Part shown: piece by piece, positions 16,701 through 24,427 of the stretch
How the letters are laid out: every line of letters begins with the position of its first letter
How positions within the stretch are numbered: position 1 is the first letter of the stretch
Assembly: GCA_013359345.1 (NCBI GenBank)
Contig: JABWCA010000012.1
Location: 1 to 33,633, forward strand
Source: Ignavibacteriaceae bacterium
GTDB taxonomy: Bacteria > Bacteroidota > Ignavibacteria > Ignavibacteriales > Ignavibacteriaceae
DNA: 33,633 nucleotides
Direction: 5' to 3'
Position numbers and translations under genes: made by a program
Notes under the pieces: generated by a model
What the model saw: the letters and a program-made list of their open reading frames with translations, nothing else
Told to the model about the DNA's origin: nothing
Databases searched by the model: none

Positions 16701-19700
16701 ATGAATTTGAGACCAGAGATTTTACTCTCCAGTAATACTTTTTCCCGTCCTGAAGCAGATATGTCAGAGCGGTATCAGTTACAACTGAATCCGCCACGGG
16801 ATTTCCTGCAAATTCCGCGTCTTCTGAAATCTGTATTCTGTAATAGACGGGTGATCCTTCCGCAAGAGTTTTCAATTTACTCCACCTGAAATCAACCTGT
16901 CTTTCAAGCTCACGTATACCGTCACCGGGCGATATTAACTGCGGGGTACCTATTCCGATATTTACAGTAACTGAATTGCTGAATATGGATGTATCAATCT
17001 CATTTTTGGCCTGAACCAGATATGAATAAGATGTGGTCTGGTTTTTAATTAAAAGACTGGTGTCTGTGTAACTTTCACTTCCTGCGGCTAAAGCTTTAAT
17101 GGGAAAGTAGATTCCGCCGCCGTCATTCCTGTACACAAAGACAGTATCTTCCGTCACAGAATTAAGCTGCCAGTTAAGGGTTACATCATTAATATTTTGT
17201 AAAGTGTAACTCAGATTTGAAGGGGGTTCAAGTTCAGTCATAAACAACCGGACCTGATTTGAATCGCTGTCAGCATTATGAAGCCGTGAACGCACGCTCC
17301 AGTAAAGTTGTTCCCCTCCGCGCAACGGAACATTTATCAGGGTGTCTGTAATCAGGGTGTCAAATATGACTGTGTTAAATCCCGGATCACGGGCTACCCG
17401 CAAATTATAAAAGAGAGCTGAGGATGAATTACGTTCACGTATAGGTTCCCAGAAAAATACAAGAGGGGTTGGCAGATACCGGCTGCTGTCCTGAGGGAAA
17501 GTCATTCTGACCCGGGGCATGATGATCCGGGCAGAGGCATGGTTAGAAAACGCCGAAGAATCATAATCATTATAAGCCTGAACCCTGTATCTGAAATTTG
17601 TAAACGATTTGCTTATTATCAGATCAGCATCCGTGTACGATCTTTCGGCAGCCGATGCAGTGTCAATAGTAATAAAGTCTCCGCCGGATAATGAATCCCC
17701 TTCAGCACGCTGTATCAGGTAACCCTTATGAGTAAAATTCTGGCTGTCTTCCCAGTTCAGAACCACATCGTTAATATTAATGATATCAGCAGAAAGGTTC
17801 ACCGGTGCTCTCAGTTTTTTAACTATTCTGAAAGATGCATTGCCTGAATCAGAAACATCCTGATACCTTAAGTCAGTAATTTTGATGAGATAATCACCGT
17901 CAGGATAACTTTCATCCACAGGATACAAAACTGTATCTCTTAAAAAAGCAACAGATTCATAAATGGTCTTCCAGCTCAGAGAATCTGTGTGTCTCAGAGC
18001 TATCCGGACTGAATCAACATCGCTGCCGTTCCATGAAATAAGGCCCTTATCTCCGGTTTTCCAGACTTCTCCCCCGTTCGGATTGAGTAATGTTAATGAA
18101 GGGGTGACTATTCTGAAATCGGAGTCACTTATATCTCCCACGGAGGGATCACCCATCTTCTGCACTCTGATCTTTACTTTCCCCGAGGAAATTTCAGGCA
18201 GCAGCCATCTGTAAAATGAAGTATCCTTGAAATTTACTGCTACAGGATACCAGACGAGCCCGCCATCTGTAGTATAGTCGATGTTGACAAAACCCACTCC
18301 TGTGCTTGTCCATTTAATGACATAATCTGTGCCCCCTCTTAAAACTTCACCGCCGTCAGGATCTGCTACCCGTATCAGTTCATAGAAAATTGAATCGGTT
18401 GAAACACGGCTGACATCAAAGCCTCTCACTGAATTAGCACCTGCCAGAATCAGCCTGTATTCGTCTGAATTTACAGACGGGGTATAGAGATACTCATTTT
18501 CACCCAGTTTTATTTTAAGAGTGCCGTTTGCTGAAGGTACTATTTCCGGTTCTTCCCAGACGCCTGATTCATAACTGCCTATTTGGATTGCAGTATCCTT
18601 TACGCCTCCGGCAAAATACTTTTCATATATCTGGATTATGCCGTTTCTGAACCGAAGCCCGGCAAAATGCGTTGCATCGCCCCCAAGACCGCTGCCGATT
18701 CCGAAAAATGCTTCACTTGCATTCGCGCTCTGAGATGCCAGCCAGGGCTTTATCTTAAACCTGATCCTTTTCCCTCCTGAAAATGACTCTGAGCTTATCA
18801 GTTCAGTAAGGCTGTTGCCCGGCTGATTAAATACTGCAAATGAATCAATTGCCGGGAACCAGTCGCCTGTTCTGATTCCTCCGCTCCACAGTGAACCGTT
18901 CCACAAACTTTCCACGAAATGCAGCTCTTTTTGATTCCATCCCCTCTCTGTGTAAAGAATTTTAATCTCCTCTTCAGACAAAGCCGTGCTGTAGAGCCTC
19001 ACATCATCAATGGCCCCTTTGAATTTAATACCCCCCGGGCCTCCCCCTGAAATATTCCCGATCTTCAATGTTAAAAACCTGGTTGTATCAGGCAGAGCTC
19101 CGTTATCCGTTGAATCAACCAGAACTCCGTTAAGATAAAGTTTGCCTTTTGATCCCTGCACAGTTGCCGCAATATGATACCAGACTCCTGTTTCAAGCCT
19201 TGTTTTGCCGTAAACAGAGTTCAGGTACGCCGGCCTTGTAACCCATTTGAAGTTTGCCCGCCCCCCCGTTTCTATCCTTAATCCTTCCTGATCCCTCGTC
19301 GTTTCCCCGTAATCAACAATAAACTTCTGGTAAACCGTGGTTTCCGATAGCCTGAACCAAGCAGAAGCCGTATGATCACCAGCGGCAAAGCGACTAAGCA
19401 CCGTATCAGGTGTGATAATTACTTCACTGTTTACTCCGTCAAACAAACCCGCACCATTCTGATTTCCGAATCTGTCTGTGGTATACTGCAGGGAGAACGG
19501 CTGTCCGTTTTGGCCGTTTCCGCTCGAATCATTCGTATTTCCATTCAGCGGATAATATGCCCGGAGCGAGTTCACGGCCTGTGAATTCAATCCGTTCACG
19601 TAAACATTATCAACTGATATTCTGTCATCACCGCCCCCGAAACCAAAATATCCGTTCTTCTCTTCTGAGAGCAAACCACTGTATGATGTGATCAGCGTTC

Positions 19701-20298
19701 TGGCCTGACCCATTTCATAAAAATAAATTTCAAACCCTGATGCTGTGGGCACCATTTCAAACTGGTAATTCACACCCGTGGAAAACGATTTGGTGCCGGT
19801 GAAAAGAATGTTTGAGGATTGAGGATAATTGTGTTTTATAAGATACCAGCGGCTGTCTCTCGCTGAAATGCTGAAACTGTACCCCAGTATATCCTGGTAA
19901 TTCTGATAGGTACCGCCAATATTGCGGATATAAAAATAAAAGATTATCTGCCTGTTGGCATCATCATAAGCCTGTTCAATTCTGGCTTCGGCAGAAAAGG
20001 AGTAGTTATAATAATTCAGACTGCCTGCACTCAGAAATGTTCTTTGCTGATCACGGGTAGTGATATTAACTCTTCCGTTTTCAATATAAGGATCAGGCAC
20101 CGCGCCGTGAAGACCGGTTGAAAATCTGTAAAACTGCCATTTTGCGAGACTGCCGGTACTGAAATCTTCACTGAAAAGCAGTTCCCCTTCTTTATTAAGG
20201 CCCTGATTAAAACTTTTTAATCCGCTCTGAGGCCACAGGCCTGCAGTTATAAATATTGTGAAAAGCACCAGAATCTTTGTAAAGTACTCTTTTTTCAT
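10771..20298 (-). CDS. Giant T9SS-secreted surface protein with FN3-like domain array
   Basis: This 3175-residue protein starts with a signal peptide (1-24). Domains in order: a jelly-roll domain (about 35-240); a LamG/concanavalin-like domain (about 243-455) with DGVNSEVIITP and GAIDDVRLYSTALSEEEI; a third lectin-like region (456-640); two Kre9/KNH-like Ig domains with PDGGEVLRGG and PNGGEVWKTGD (641-822); then from about 826 twelve FN3-like A domains marked by the NINDVxLxW motif, alternating with eleven B domains marked by DGKxYYWRVR. One A+B pair is about 194 residues. The end (about 3085-3175) is a T9SS sorting domain with NFPNPFNPST and a final KMVLMK. I count only about five cysteines. 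No catalytic domain is visible, so an adhesin, sheath or matrix role is inferred. GAGGA lies 5 nt before the ATG. It is probably a single-gene unit. Confidence 0.92.
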   Translation of the reverse strand: MKKEYFTKILVLFTIFITAGLWPQSGLKSFNQGLNKEGELLFSEDFSTGSLAKWQFYRFSTGLHGAVPDPYIENGRVNITTRDQQRTFLSAGSLNYYNYSFSAEARIEQAYDDANRQIIFYFYIRNIGGTYQNYQDILGYSFSISARDSRWYLIKHNYPQSSNILFTGTKSFSTGVNYQFEMVPTASGFEIYFYEMGQARTLITSYSGLLSEEKNGYFGFGGGDDRISVDNVYVNGLNSQAVNSLRAYYPLNGNTNDSSGNGQNGQPFSLQYTTDRFGNQNGAGLFDGVNSEVIITPDTVLSRFAAGDHTASAWFRLSETTVYQKFIVDYGETTRDQEGLRIETGGRANFKWVTRPAYLNSVYGKTRLETGVWYHIAATVQGSKGKLYLNGVLVDSTDNGALPDTTRFLTLKIGNISGGGPGGIKFKGAIDDVRLYSTALSEEEIKILYTERGWNQKELHFVESLWNGSLWSGGIRTGDWFPAIDSFAVFNQPGNSLTELISSESFSGGKRIRFKIKPWLASQSANASEAFFGIGSGLGGDATHFAGLRFRNGIIQIYEKYFAGGVKDTAIQIGSYESGVWEEPEIVPSANGTLKIKLGENEYLYTPSVNSDEYRLILAGANSVRGFDVSRVSTDSIFYELIRVADPDGGEVLRGGTDYVIKWTSTGVGFVNIDYTTDGGLVWYPVAVNFKDTSFYRWLLPEISSGKVKIRVQKMGDPSVGDISDSDFRIVTPSLTLLNPNGGEVWKTGDKGLISWNGSDVDSVRIALRHTDSLSWKTIYESVAFLRDTVLYPVDESYPDGDYLIKITDLRYQDVSDSGNASFRIVKKLRAPVNLSADIININDVVLNWEDSQNFTHKGYLIQRAEGDSLSGGDFITIDTASAAERSYTDADLIISKSFTNFRYRVQAYNDYDSSAFSNHASARIIMPRVRMTFPQDSSRYLPTPLVFFWEPIRERNSSSALFYNLRVARDPGFNTVIFDTLITDTLINVPLRGGEQLYWSVRSRLHNADSDSNQVRLFMTELEPPSNLSYTLQNINDVTLNWQLNSVTEDTVFVYRNDGGGIYFPIKALAAGSESYTDTSLLIKNQTTSYSYLVQAKNEIDTSIFSNSVTVNIGIGTPQLISPGDGIRELERQVDFRWSKLKTLAEGSPVYYRIQISEDAEFAGNPVADSVVTDTALTYLLQDGKKYYWRVKSLVSNSSGAFSEPFSFVTRLYAPHGLTAVSKNISEIELSWNHTGVNENGFRIYRKQGDSLSPNQYALLAVTGAGILNYTDTSAVFYSLPSFYTYRIEAFNDQDTSDYGDQLTVRLSLLAVELSSPGDEDRELPENCELKWNKIRTAPLAAQVKYHLRVSEDAQFANSVFDAQMTDTSKIIQLKDGKRYYWQVRPVVNSVTGPGEIRSFVTALRGSQFTAWNITNINDATLQWTDPGENETGYILERKSGGTEDTTEAYQVVKILPGNTTVTTDSNLIIKDTNAVYSYRISAFSQHDTSALSNPIQILAGIERVRLAEPVNGLLNSDENVRFSWERINSVSAGSVVYYQLEISESAAFNQLVFSDSTITDSSRMVNLQDGKKYYWRVRAKVTQGRGNYSEVRSLTTDLNSASSLALKALNINDVRLDWTNNTLNAVAHIIERKAGDSLSALQWTVIANLPSVSVSYTDQEILLNGAVTTYSYRLRSYSSSDTSGYSNVREIRVGIATVEPVMPVNYARDLEQNITLNWKQIRTLSQGSAVSYNLLISESADFSGQAFSDTVITDTSLTLFFEDGKNYFWKVKALVNGGEGFFSSTRQFTTELKKPFAGYPVIRNINDVVLNWEETTNNEAGFIIQRKTGDSLSGNPYITIGATTANTTYFTDTNAVFYELPSKYTYRVFAYNSADTSLPGNQIEVNLRLAPVVLSSPADEAREIAEISEFRWERLTTVSAASVVWYNIQISENQTMIPPVYDVTVTDTFKQVTLEDGKRYYWRVRPVVNGVTGQLGSIRSLYTKLRVPALSGKLVKNINDVELIWTDPTLNETGYIVERKKGFPSDSLWIYQPVMILAQNTTAVTDTGLNLQDTINVYSYRIKAFSPFDTSNSSNEESVTIGIETVTILLPENNLYNSDETVDFQWKRLRTLSSGSSVYYHLQISEDSTFTGFYFSDSTLTDTLKTVVLQDGKRYFWRVRAKVTEGKGNYSEVRKITTDLNSVSALTLNAYNINDVKLDWRNNTVNADSILIQRKAGDSTQVADFMTIAIVPGSDSVYTDSSVAVYNNPSQYSYRLIACNMIDTASPGNARMISLKLQSVNQIYPPDSVRNLPENIGFSWNRIRTEWEGSQVNYNLQVSGSPVFDTLLYNLFITDSSAALIFEDGMKYYWRVRPIVDGVYGDSGIVRNFVTELRKPLELASSVALINDITLAWADSSANEQGFIVERREGDSTTVNPFIQIALLPANTTAYLDSAVQFTGIRTYYSYRVYAINQNDTSLSSNITFSSMTISQVTSLSPENSERVLPDSVKFVWNRIRTLTEGSVVYYQLQISDDTEFNNILFNDSTITDSTTRVNLEDGKRYYWRIRAEVTGVNGLYDTASMFITRLRIPDSLSVSVSNLNDVKLTWSENSLNETNYVIERKSGDSLSIEPFFEIRRTGQNTSEITDSNLTISQIQNKYTYRIHCYNAVDTSYRSKMVTATVGIRRVTQLTPQNYERNISDTAIFIWNKLKSIGEAIDPVYELQIAREASFTNIVFLDSTITDTIASVSLEDGQKYFWRIRAIVNGIRGQYSETWNFTTELRHPDNLSVTGSSIRRISLQWDDISTRETGYFIERRTGDTSGTSPFLLVGIKPSGTVTFTDSSFILYSDTSVFTYRIKCFNQLDTSSASNSEIVSVYLTVPVLVTPPDNSGKLPLLVHFNWKSPDDDKKVMHEGALRIVRFNGKSVNKTETEENQMLSYNFQLSGESTFIVKLIDSVLTDTNLTLPLRDGRKYYWRVRTKLNVYTDFTDPFRFTTRISAPQNLRADTTAGYKIKLSWTDISSSEEKVVIERKDGDSSGTVPYLVIAEVDSAVTEYTDLNVTGGGQFYTYRIRNYNALDTSVYSNTASVRIITGISEPNGLPEKFELSQNFPNPFNPSTIIKFALPEESDVTLSVYDVTGCKVLGLVRGVLTAGYHTAALNANTLSSGVYILRMEAVPHTGKTYTFIRKMVLMK
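13165..16665 (-). repeat. Higher-order duplication inside the FN3 array
   Basis: A+B pairs 3, 4 and 5 (about 16665-14915) resemble pairs 6, 7 and 8 (about 14915-13165) in the same order. Pairs 3/6 share TDT-AVFY-LPS-YTYR and RPVVN-VTG. Pairs 4/7 share TDP-NETGYI-ERK, NSDE-V-F-W and KGNYSEVR (RGNYSEVR in pair 4). Pairs 5/8 share NNT-NA plus RKAGDS. Each block is about 1750 nt (583 codons). Boundaries are approximate because they come from protein motifs, not a DNA alignment. Pair 10 also resembles pairs 4 and 7. Confidence 0.65.
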
Positions 20299-20660
20299 TC
20301 AATCCTCGGCTGAATACCATTTTATTCTGTCTGCAACAGAAATTCCGGATCTGTGCTCAATTCAATTAAAGCAGCAGCGCTCTCTGTTTACAGATGGGAA
20401 ATTAAAATTTCCCGTCATTAATGGAGTTATACGGGGAAAGAAATATTCTGAGGAAAATGAGGCTGTTTTTTTTTCAGATTGTGATATCAGGCACAGGTTC
20501 GTTCATTCTTTTCATGGAATAGTCGGATATGTGAAGATATTTTTTCGCTAAAGAAACTAATTGTAATATGTGATTTTGGGCTAACGCGGGAATAAAAGTA
20601 AGGGCAGTTAAGAACCTGCCCTCTGTAAAAAAATATCAGGAGGACTTTTGGACATCCCCC
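20299..20660. other. Intergenic region upstream of the giant protein gene
   Basis: This 362-nt gap separates the BNR protein gene (upstream on the minus strand) from the giant protein gene. It contains the hairpin at 20601-20622 and the leader of the giant gene, with a GAGGA ribosome site just before the start. An open frame at 20258-20551 on the plus strand overlaps the giant gene's 5' end and has no supporting start signal. No clear promoter pair was identified. Confidence 0.5.
20601..20622 (-). terminator. Intrinsic terminator-like hairpin after the BNR gene
   Basis: AGGGCAG at 20601-20607 pairs perfectly with CTGCCCT at 20616-20622 around an 8-nt loop. On the minus strand the hairpin is followed by TACTTTTATT, a moderately T-rich tail. 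It lies 38 nt past the stop of the BNR protein gene, in the right place to end that transcript. Confidence 0.6.
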
Positions 20661-22508
20661 CTACTTTATCAGTACCATTTTCTTTGATTCCGTAAATTCT
20701 CCGTTTGTAAGTGTGTAGTAATAAACTCCTGAGCTGAGATTCATTTTTCTTGTATCAATTGTAACCTCATGCAGACCGGCAGGGAAATTATCACTCACAA
20801 GTGTTCCTGCAAGCTGGCCAAACGCATCATAAAGTCTCATAGTGATATCAGCCTGAGCCGGCAGTTCAAAAGAAATTGTGGTTGAGGGATTAAACGGATT
20901 CGGGTAGTTCTGATTCAGCACGAATGTTTTAGGTTTTATTACATTCAGTTTAAGAGTGCCCGAATACTGAAATTTTCCGTCCAGATCAATCTGCTTCAGC
21001 CGGTAATTGTAAAACCCCGGGCTCAGATTAATATCACGGAAATGATATTCACTGCTTTGGGATGTTGTGCCCTTCCCTTCAACAAACCCGATTGAGTTCC
21101 AGCTCCCGGGGTTCTTCTCTGTTGCCCGCTGAATCTCAAAACCACGGTTATTTAACTCCGTGGCTGTTTTCCATGAAAGATGAACATCAGAATTATCTGC
21201 ATATCCGTTAAATGATGTAAGCTCCACCGGCACCATTCCGGTTGAATCATAGATTGCCGCTGTCCAGATGCTTCTCGAAGTGTTATCAAGCCTTGTCCAG
21301 ATAGGATGAATCCATCCGGCATGTGCTGCAATATTTGTATAGTCACCAAAGAACACACCTGCATTAGGATTAAAAGCGGACTGGCTTATCCTGACATTAT
21401 GCCATGTGGCCCCGCCGTCATAAGATTTCCCGAGATAAACATCCGTGAGTGAATTTGCGGTGTTTCTTCTGTCATAAAAGACCATATAAAGATTACCTGT
21501 TGTCTGGTCGATTGCCATCCAGTTGAAGAACTGGTGACGGTCGGTATTATCATCATTCACTCTGATTGCGGGCTGCCAGGTATTTCCCTTGTCATCCGAA
21601 TACGCGACATACACATCAGTGTTTCCCGCACCGTTTCTCTGATCGCTCCATGTAACATAGATTCTGCCTCTGTGAACTCCGCGGCTTGTATCGCAGAGCG
21701 TTATGGGGAGCCCGTTGGCGCGGTAGATACCGGGAATGGAATAATCCCATCCACCCGGCTGCGATGAAACAAATTTATCAGTCCCGAACGTTGCCCCGCC
21801 ATCTGTTGATTTATCAAACATGATGCCCAGGGGGCCTGACCATGCAATGTATATCTCACCATCGGGACCAATGGCAGGCACTGCACCTTCAACCGTATTA
21901 TCCTCATCAACACAATCGCCTGAGCGGTCGCTTATTGTTACGGCGGGCAGCCATGTTAAGCCGCGGTCTGTTGATTTGGAAAATTTTATTCTCGAACTGT
22001 CGGCCGGTGATGAACTGCCGTAAGAGTCAAATTCTGTCCATGACATATAGACATGATTTTTGTAAGGTCCGTCGGTCAGATTTACAGCCAGCCATTCCTT
22101 ATCCTGTTCCTTGGGAGGAGTCAGCCCCACCCCTGCGCCGTCGTTCCAGTTAACCCCGTTGTTTGTGGATCTCTGTACCACAATGCGGTCAATCCAGTAT
22201 CCTGTTGTCGGGTTTGAAAGATGTCCGTAATACAGATATCCTTCGGCATCATATATAAGGCAGGGATCTCCCCAGACACCCAGGCTCGAAGACATGTTTT
22301 TTTGAGTCCACGTCTGCCCGCGGTCTGTTGAGCTGAAGAAATAGCTTATGTTTGCTCCTGCTGCAAGCTGCAGAGGATTGGCAGGATTAACTGCAATGGA
22401 TGGTTCGTTTGCGCTTGATGTCGTGGGTAAGTCAACCCTGACATTCTGATACTGGGCATTCATAAGCCCGCTGACAATGATTAAAAGAAGAAGTGATTTC
22501 ACTTTCAT
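20661..22508 (-). CDS. T9SS-secreted BNR/Asp-box beta-propeller protein
   Basis: The 615-residue product has a signal peptide (1-18, ending MNAQ) and a sialidase-like beta-propeller with six Asp-box motifs (S-x-D-x-G-x-T-W type) at about 59-67, 113-121, 178-186, 233-241, 303-311 and 361-369. A linker domain follows from VPVELTSFNGYAD (427-439), of the kind that often precedes T9SS sorting domains. The C-terminus has NYPNPFNPST and ends KKMVLIK, so it should be exported by T9SS and held at the cell surface or released. Asp boxes mark the fold, not the activity: I did not find a confident Arg triad and FRIP motif, so sialidase activity is not claimed. GAGGA precedes the ATG by about 6 nt. Confidence 0.87.
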   Translation of the reverse strand: MKVKSLLLLIIVSGLMNAQYQNVRVDLPTTSSANEPSIAVNPANPLQLAAGANISYFFSSTDRGQTWTQKNMSSSLGVWGDPCLIYDAEGYLYYGHLSNPTTGYWIDRIVVQRSTNNGVNWNDGAGVGLTPPKEQDKEWLAVNLTDGPYKNHVYMSWTEFDSYGSSSPADSSRIKFSKSTDRGLTWLPAVTISDRSGDCVDEDNTVEGAVPAIGPDGEIYIAWSGPLGIMFDKSTDGGATFGTDKFVSSQPGGWDYSIPGIYRANGLPITLCDTSRGVHRGRIYVTWSDQRNGAGNTDVYVAYSDDKGNTWQPAIRVNDDNTDRHQFFNWMAIDQTTGNLYMVFYDRRNTANSLTDVYLGKSYDGGATWHNVRISQSAFNPNAGVFFGDYTNIAAHAGWIHPIWTRLDNTSRSIWTAAIYDSTGMVPVELTSFNGYADNSDVHLSWKTATELNNRGFEIQRATEKNPGSWNSIGFVEGKGTTSQSSEYHFRDINLSPGFYNYRLKQIDLDGKFQYSGTLKLNVIKPKTFVLNQNYPNPFNPSTTISFELPAQADITMRLYDAFGQLAGTLVSDNFPAGLHEVTIDTRKMNLSSGVYYYTLTNGEFTESKKMVLIK

Positions 22509-22618
22509 TGTCTTTTCCTCGTTGTAATAGTTGAATCCGCCCCGGTATCCCGTGTATAAAATTTACTTATCCGCCGCAGCATAAGCGGCAGATATTCCCT
22601 TTCCTGATATGTAAAATC

Positions 22619-22650
22619 AAGGCAGCAAAGCTGTTAAAGCTGACTGCCTT
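22619..22650 (-). terminator. Terminator-like hairpin after pdxJ
   Basis: AAGGCAG at 22619-22625 pairs with CTGCCTT at 22644-22650, with an inner AGCT/AGCT stem at 29-32 and 38-41 of the same block. On the minus strand it begins 8 nt past the pdxJ stop and is followed by TTGATTTT-like sequence ending in T-rich bases. A second small hairpin, GCCGC/GCGGC at 22573-22589, lies further on in the leader of the BNR gene. Confidence 0.6.
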
Positions 22651-22657
22651 TTAAGAT

Positions 22658-23371
22658 TTAACCTTTCATAAGGGAGATCATTTCCCTTACTGCTTTATCA
22701 ACTCCTGTATAAACTGCCCTGGCAATCACTGCATGGCCTATACTCAGCTCATCAATATCAGAAAGTTCTCTGAATATTTTAATATTCTGATAATTAAGTC
22801 CGTGACCGGCATTAACGCCAAGCCCGAGTTTCTTTGCATGCTTTGCTGCAAATCTTATTTTTTCAAGCTCATCAAACTGCTCTTCCTCGGTCTTTGCCTC
22901 AGCAAAAACGCCGGTGTGAATTTCAATAAGGTCTGAGCCAATCTCTGCGGCTGCATTTATCTGCTCTTCATCAGGCTCAATAAACAGGGATACAAGAATA
23001 TCGCTCTTGTGCAGATCTCTTATTGTGTCACGGAGATTATCAATATTGTCTATAACATTGAGCCCGCCTTCGGTTGTGAGCTCAAGTCTCTTTTCAGGCA
23101 CAAGTGTTGCCAGTTCAGGCTTTACATCACACGCAATTTTAATTATATCTTCAACGGCAGCCATTTCAAGATCGAGCTTGGTTTTAATAACTTCCCGGAG
23201 AAGATACAGATCTCTTTCTTTAATATGTCTTCTGTCTTCCCTGAGATGCACCACTATTCCGTCGGCTCCGGCAAGCTCAGCCTGCAGGGCAACCGTAACG
23301 GGATCGGGTTCATTTCCCCCCCTGGCATTTCTCAGAGTTGCAACATGATCAATATTAAGACAAAAACGCAT
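22658..23371 (-). CDS. pdxJ: Pyridoxine 5'-phosphate synthase
   Basis: This 237-residue TIM-barrel enzyme makes pyridoxine 5'-phosphate from 1-deoxyxylulose 5-phosphate and 3-amino-1-hydroxyacetone 1-phosphate, the ring-closing step of the DXP-dependent vitamin B6 pathway in the cytosol. The sequence shows LNIDHVATLRNARGG at 5-19, VHLREDRRHI at 41-50, DLEMA at 67-71, ELTTEGGLNV at 97-106, NAGHGLNY at 187-194 and a phosphate-binding IGHAVIARA. Catalytic residues H42, E69 and H190 fall at a constant offset of three from E. coli PdxJ (H45, E72, H193). Length is normal (243 in E. coli). It follows the CPBP-type membrane protein gene by 14 nt, so the two are co-transcribed; no functional link is evident. 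Confidence 0.97.
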   Translation of the reverse strand: MRFCLNIDHVATLRNARGGNEPDPVTVALQAELAGADGIVVHLREDRRHIKERDLYLLREVIKTKLDLEMAAVEDIIKIACDVKPELATLVPEKRLELTTEGGLNVIDNIDNLRDTIRDLHKSDILVSLFIEPDEEQINAAAEIGSDLIEIHTGVFAEAKTEEEQFDELEKIRFAAKHAKKLGLGVNAGHGLNYQNIKIFRELSDIDELSIGHAVIARAVYTGVDKAVREMISLMKG

Positions 23372-23385
23372 TTTAGAATTCCTTC

Positions 23386-24216
23386 TTACTTAAAAATTAT
23401 ATTATATAACGCTTCAAATCCTGTTCCCAGCTCAGTTTTGGTGTATCTTAATGCAGAGAACATATCAATGAACAACATCACGCCGAAATGGATGATTACC
23501 GCATAAATAAATGATCCGAGTTTTAATGACATATAACCCAGCACAATTCCTCCCAGAACTGAGCTGAAGGTTTCAAGCGCCGGTTTTCCGTTATGAAGTA
23601 TTACAAACGGTATCATCTGAATGAAAACCGCGTAAAGTCCAAATTTCGGATACAACCCGAACAGCGTGAAACCGCGCCACATGAACTCCCATGAAAACAT
23701 GTAAAGAAGTATGCCGAGTTCATAGAGCAGAAAAATTATTAACGAGTCTCTTGCAAACTCAAGGTGCGGATAAACTTTCAGGAACTGTGAATTTGCAGAA
23801 ACAAACCAGATTATGATTCCCATAACAAGGAGCGATACGCCGGTAAACTTTATGCCGGTCCTGTAATCTCCTGCCCTGAACCCGAATTCGCTCAGCTTAC
23901 CCCTGAGTATAAATCTGATTATTAGTACAGGCAGAAGAAAAAGTGATATGAAATCGCCCGCAAACCAGTAAATAAACTGTGCATATCTTGCCGACTGATA
24001 ATCATCAAAGTAACCGGCAAGATTCTGGGCAAAGAAACCGCGTGAAGTAAAGTACCAGGAGATAGTCTGGAGTATTGCCACTGAAAGCATGACCACAACC
24101 GGCTGCAGGTCTAATTCTCTGAATTCGTTAATTCCGGTTTTTATAAAACTTTTTACGGTCAATCTGATGCTGGCAGTGTCTGTAAACAAAATAATATATG
24201 ATTTCAAATATAACAT
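23386..24216 (-). CDS. CPBP-like (Abi/CAAX-type) intramembrane protein, variant active site
   Basis: The 276-residue protein has about seven or eight transmembrane helices and the motif arrangement of CPBP intramembrane glutamic endopeptidases: SWEFMWRG at 175-182 (motif 1), FVILH at 204-208 (motif 2), E215 within an ALETFSSVLGGIVLG stretch, and H243 in VIIHFG (motif 3). In the usual EExxxR motif the first Glu is the proposed catalytic residue; here it is Trp176, with E177 and R181 kept. It may therefore be an inactive or altered member. Family members process prenylated proteins, bacteriocins or anti-sigma factors. The start is uncertain: the first 30 residues are weakly conserved in character and internal Met43 is possible. 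It precedes pdxJ by 14 nt. Confidence 0.72.
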   Translation of the reverse strand: MLYLKSYIILFTDTASIRLTVKSFIKTGINEFRELDLQPVVVMLSVAILQTISWYFTSRGFFAQNLAGYFDDYQSARYAQFIYWFAGDFISLFLLPVLIIRFILRGKLSEFGFRAGDYRTGIKFTGVSLLVMGIIIWFVSANSQFLKVYPHLEFARDSLIIFLLYELGILLYMFSWEFMWRGFTLFGLYPKFGLYAVFIQMIPFVILHNGKPALETFSSVLGGIVLGYMSLKLGSFIYAVIIHFGVMLFIDMFSALRYTKTELGTGFEALYNIIFK

Positions 24217-24274
24217 TTCTTCAACTCAGAAACAGACTGCAAATATTTTCCCTTTTTGAAGTCCCCGGCTTTAT

Positions 24275-24311
24275 TCAGGTATTTTTTTCCGGGATTTTCG
24301 CTTATACCTGA
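24275..24311. promoter_or_regulatory. Inverted repeat between divergent units (possible operator)
   Basis: TCAGGTAT at 24275-24282 is the perfect reverse complement of ATACCTGA at 24304-24311, with a 21-nt spacer (half-site centres 29 nt apart). It lies in the 211-nt gap between the CPBP-pdxJ unit and the chemosensory operon, about 65 nt before one start and 115 nt before the other. A dimeric regulator site or a leader hairpin are both possible. Confidence 0.4.
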
Positions 24312-24427
24312 TATTTGTCGGTTATCATTTTAACATCTGTTTAACTGCTGATTTTTCAACAATTTTATTTACAGATTTAAGTAATAATTGCTATTTTGAG
24401 TTGAATATTTAATACTTATGCAGATTC

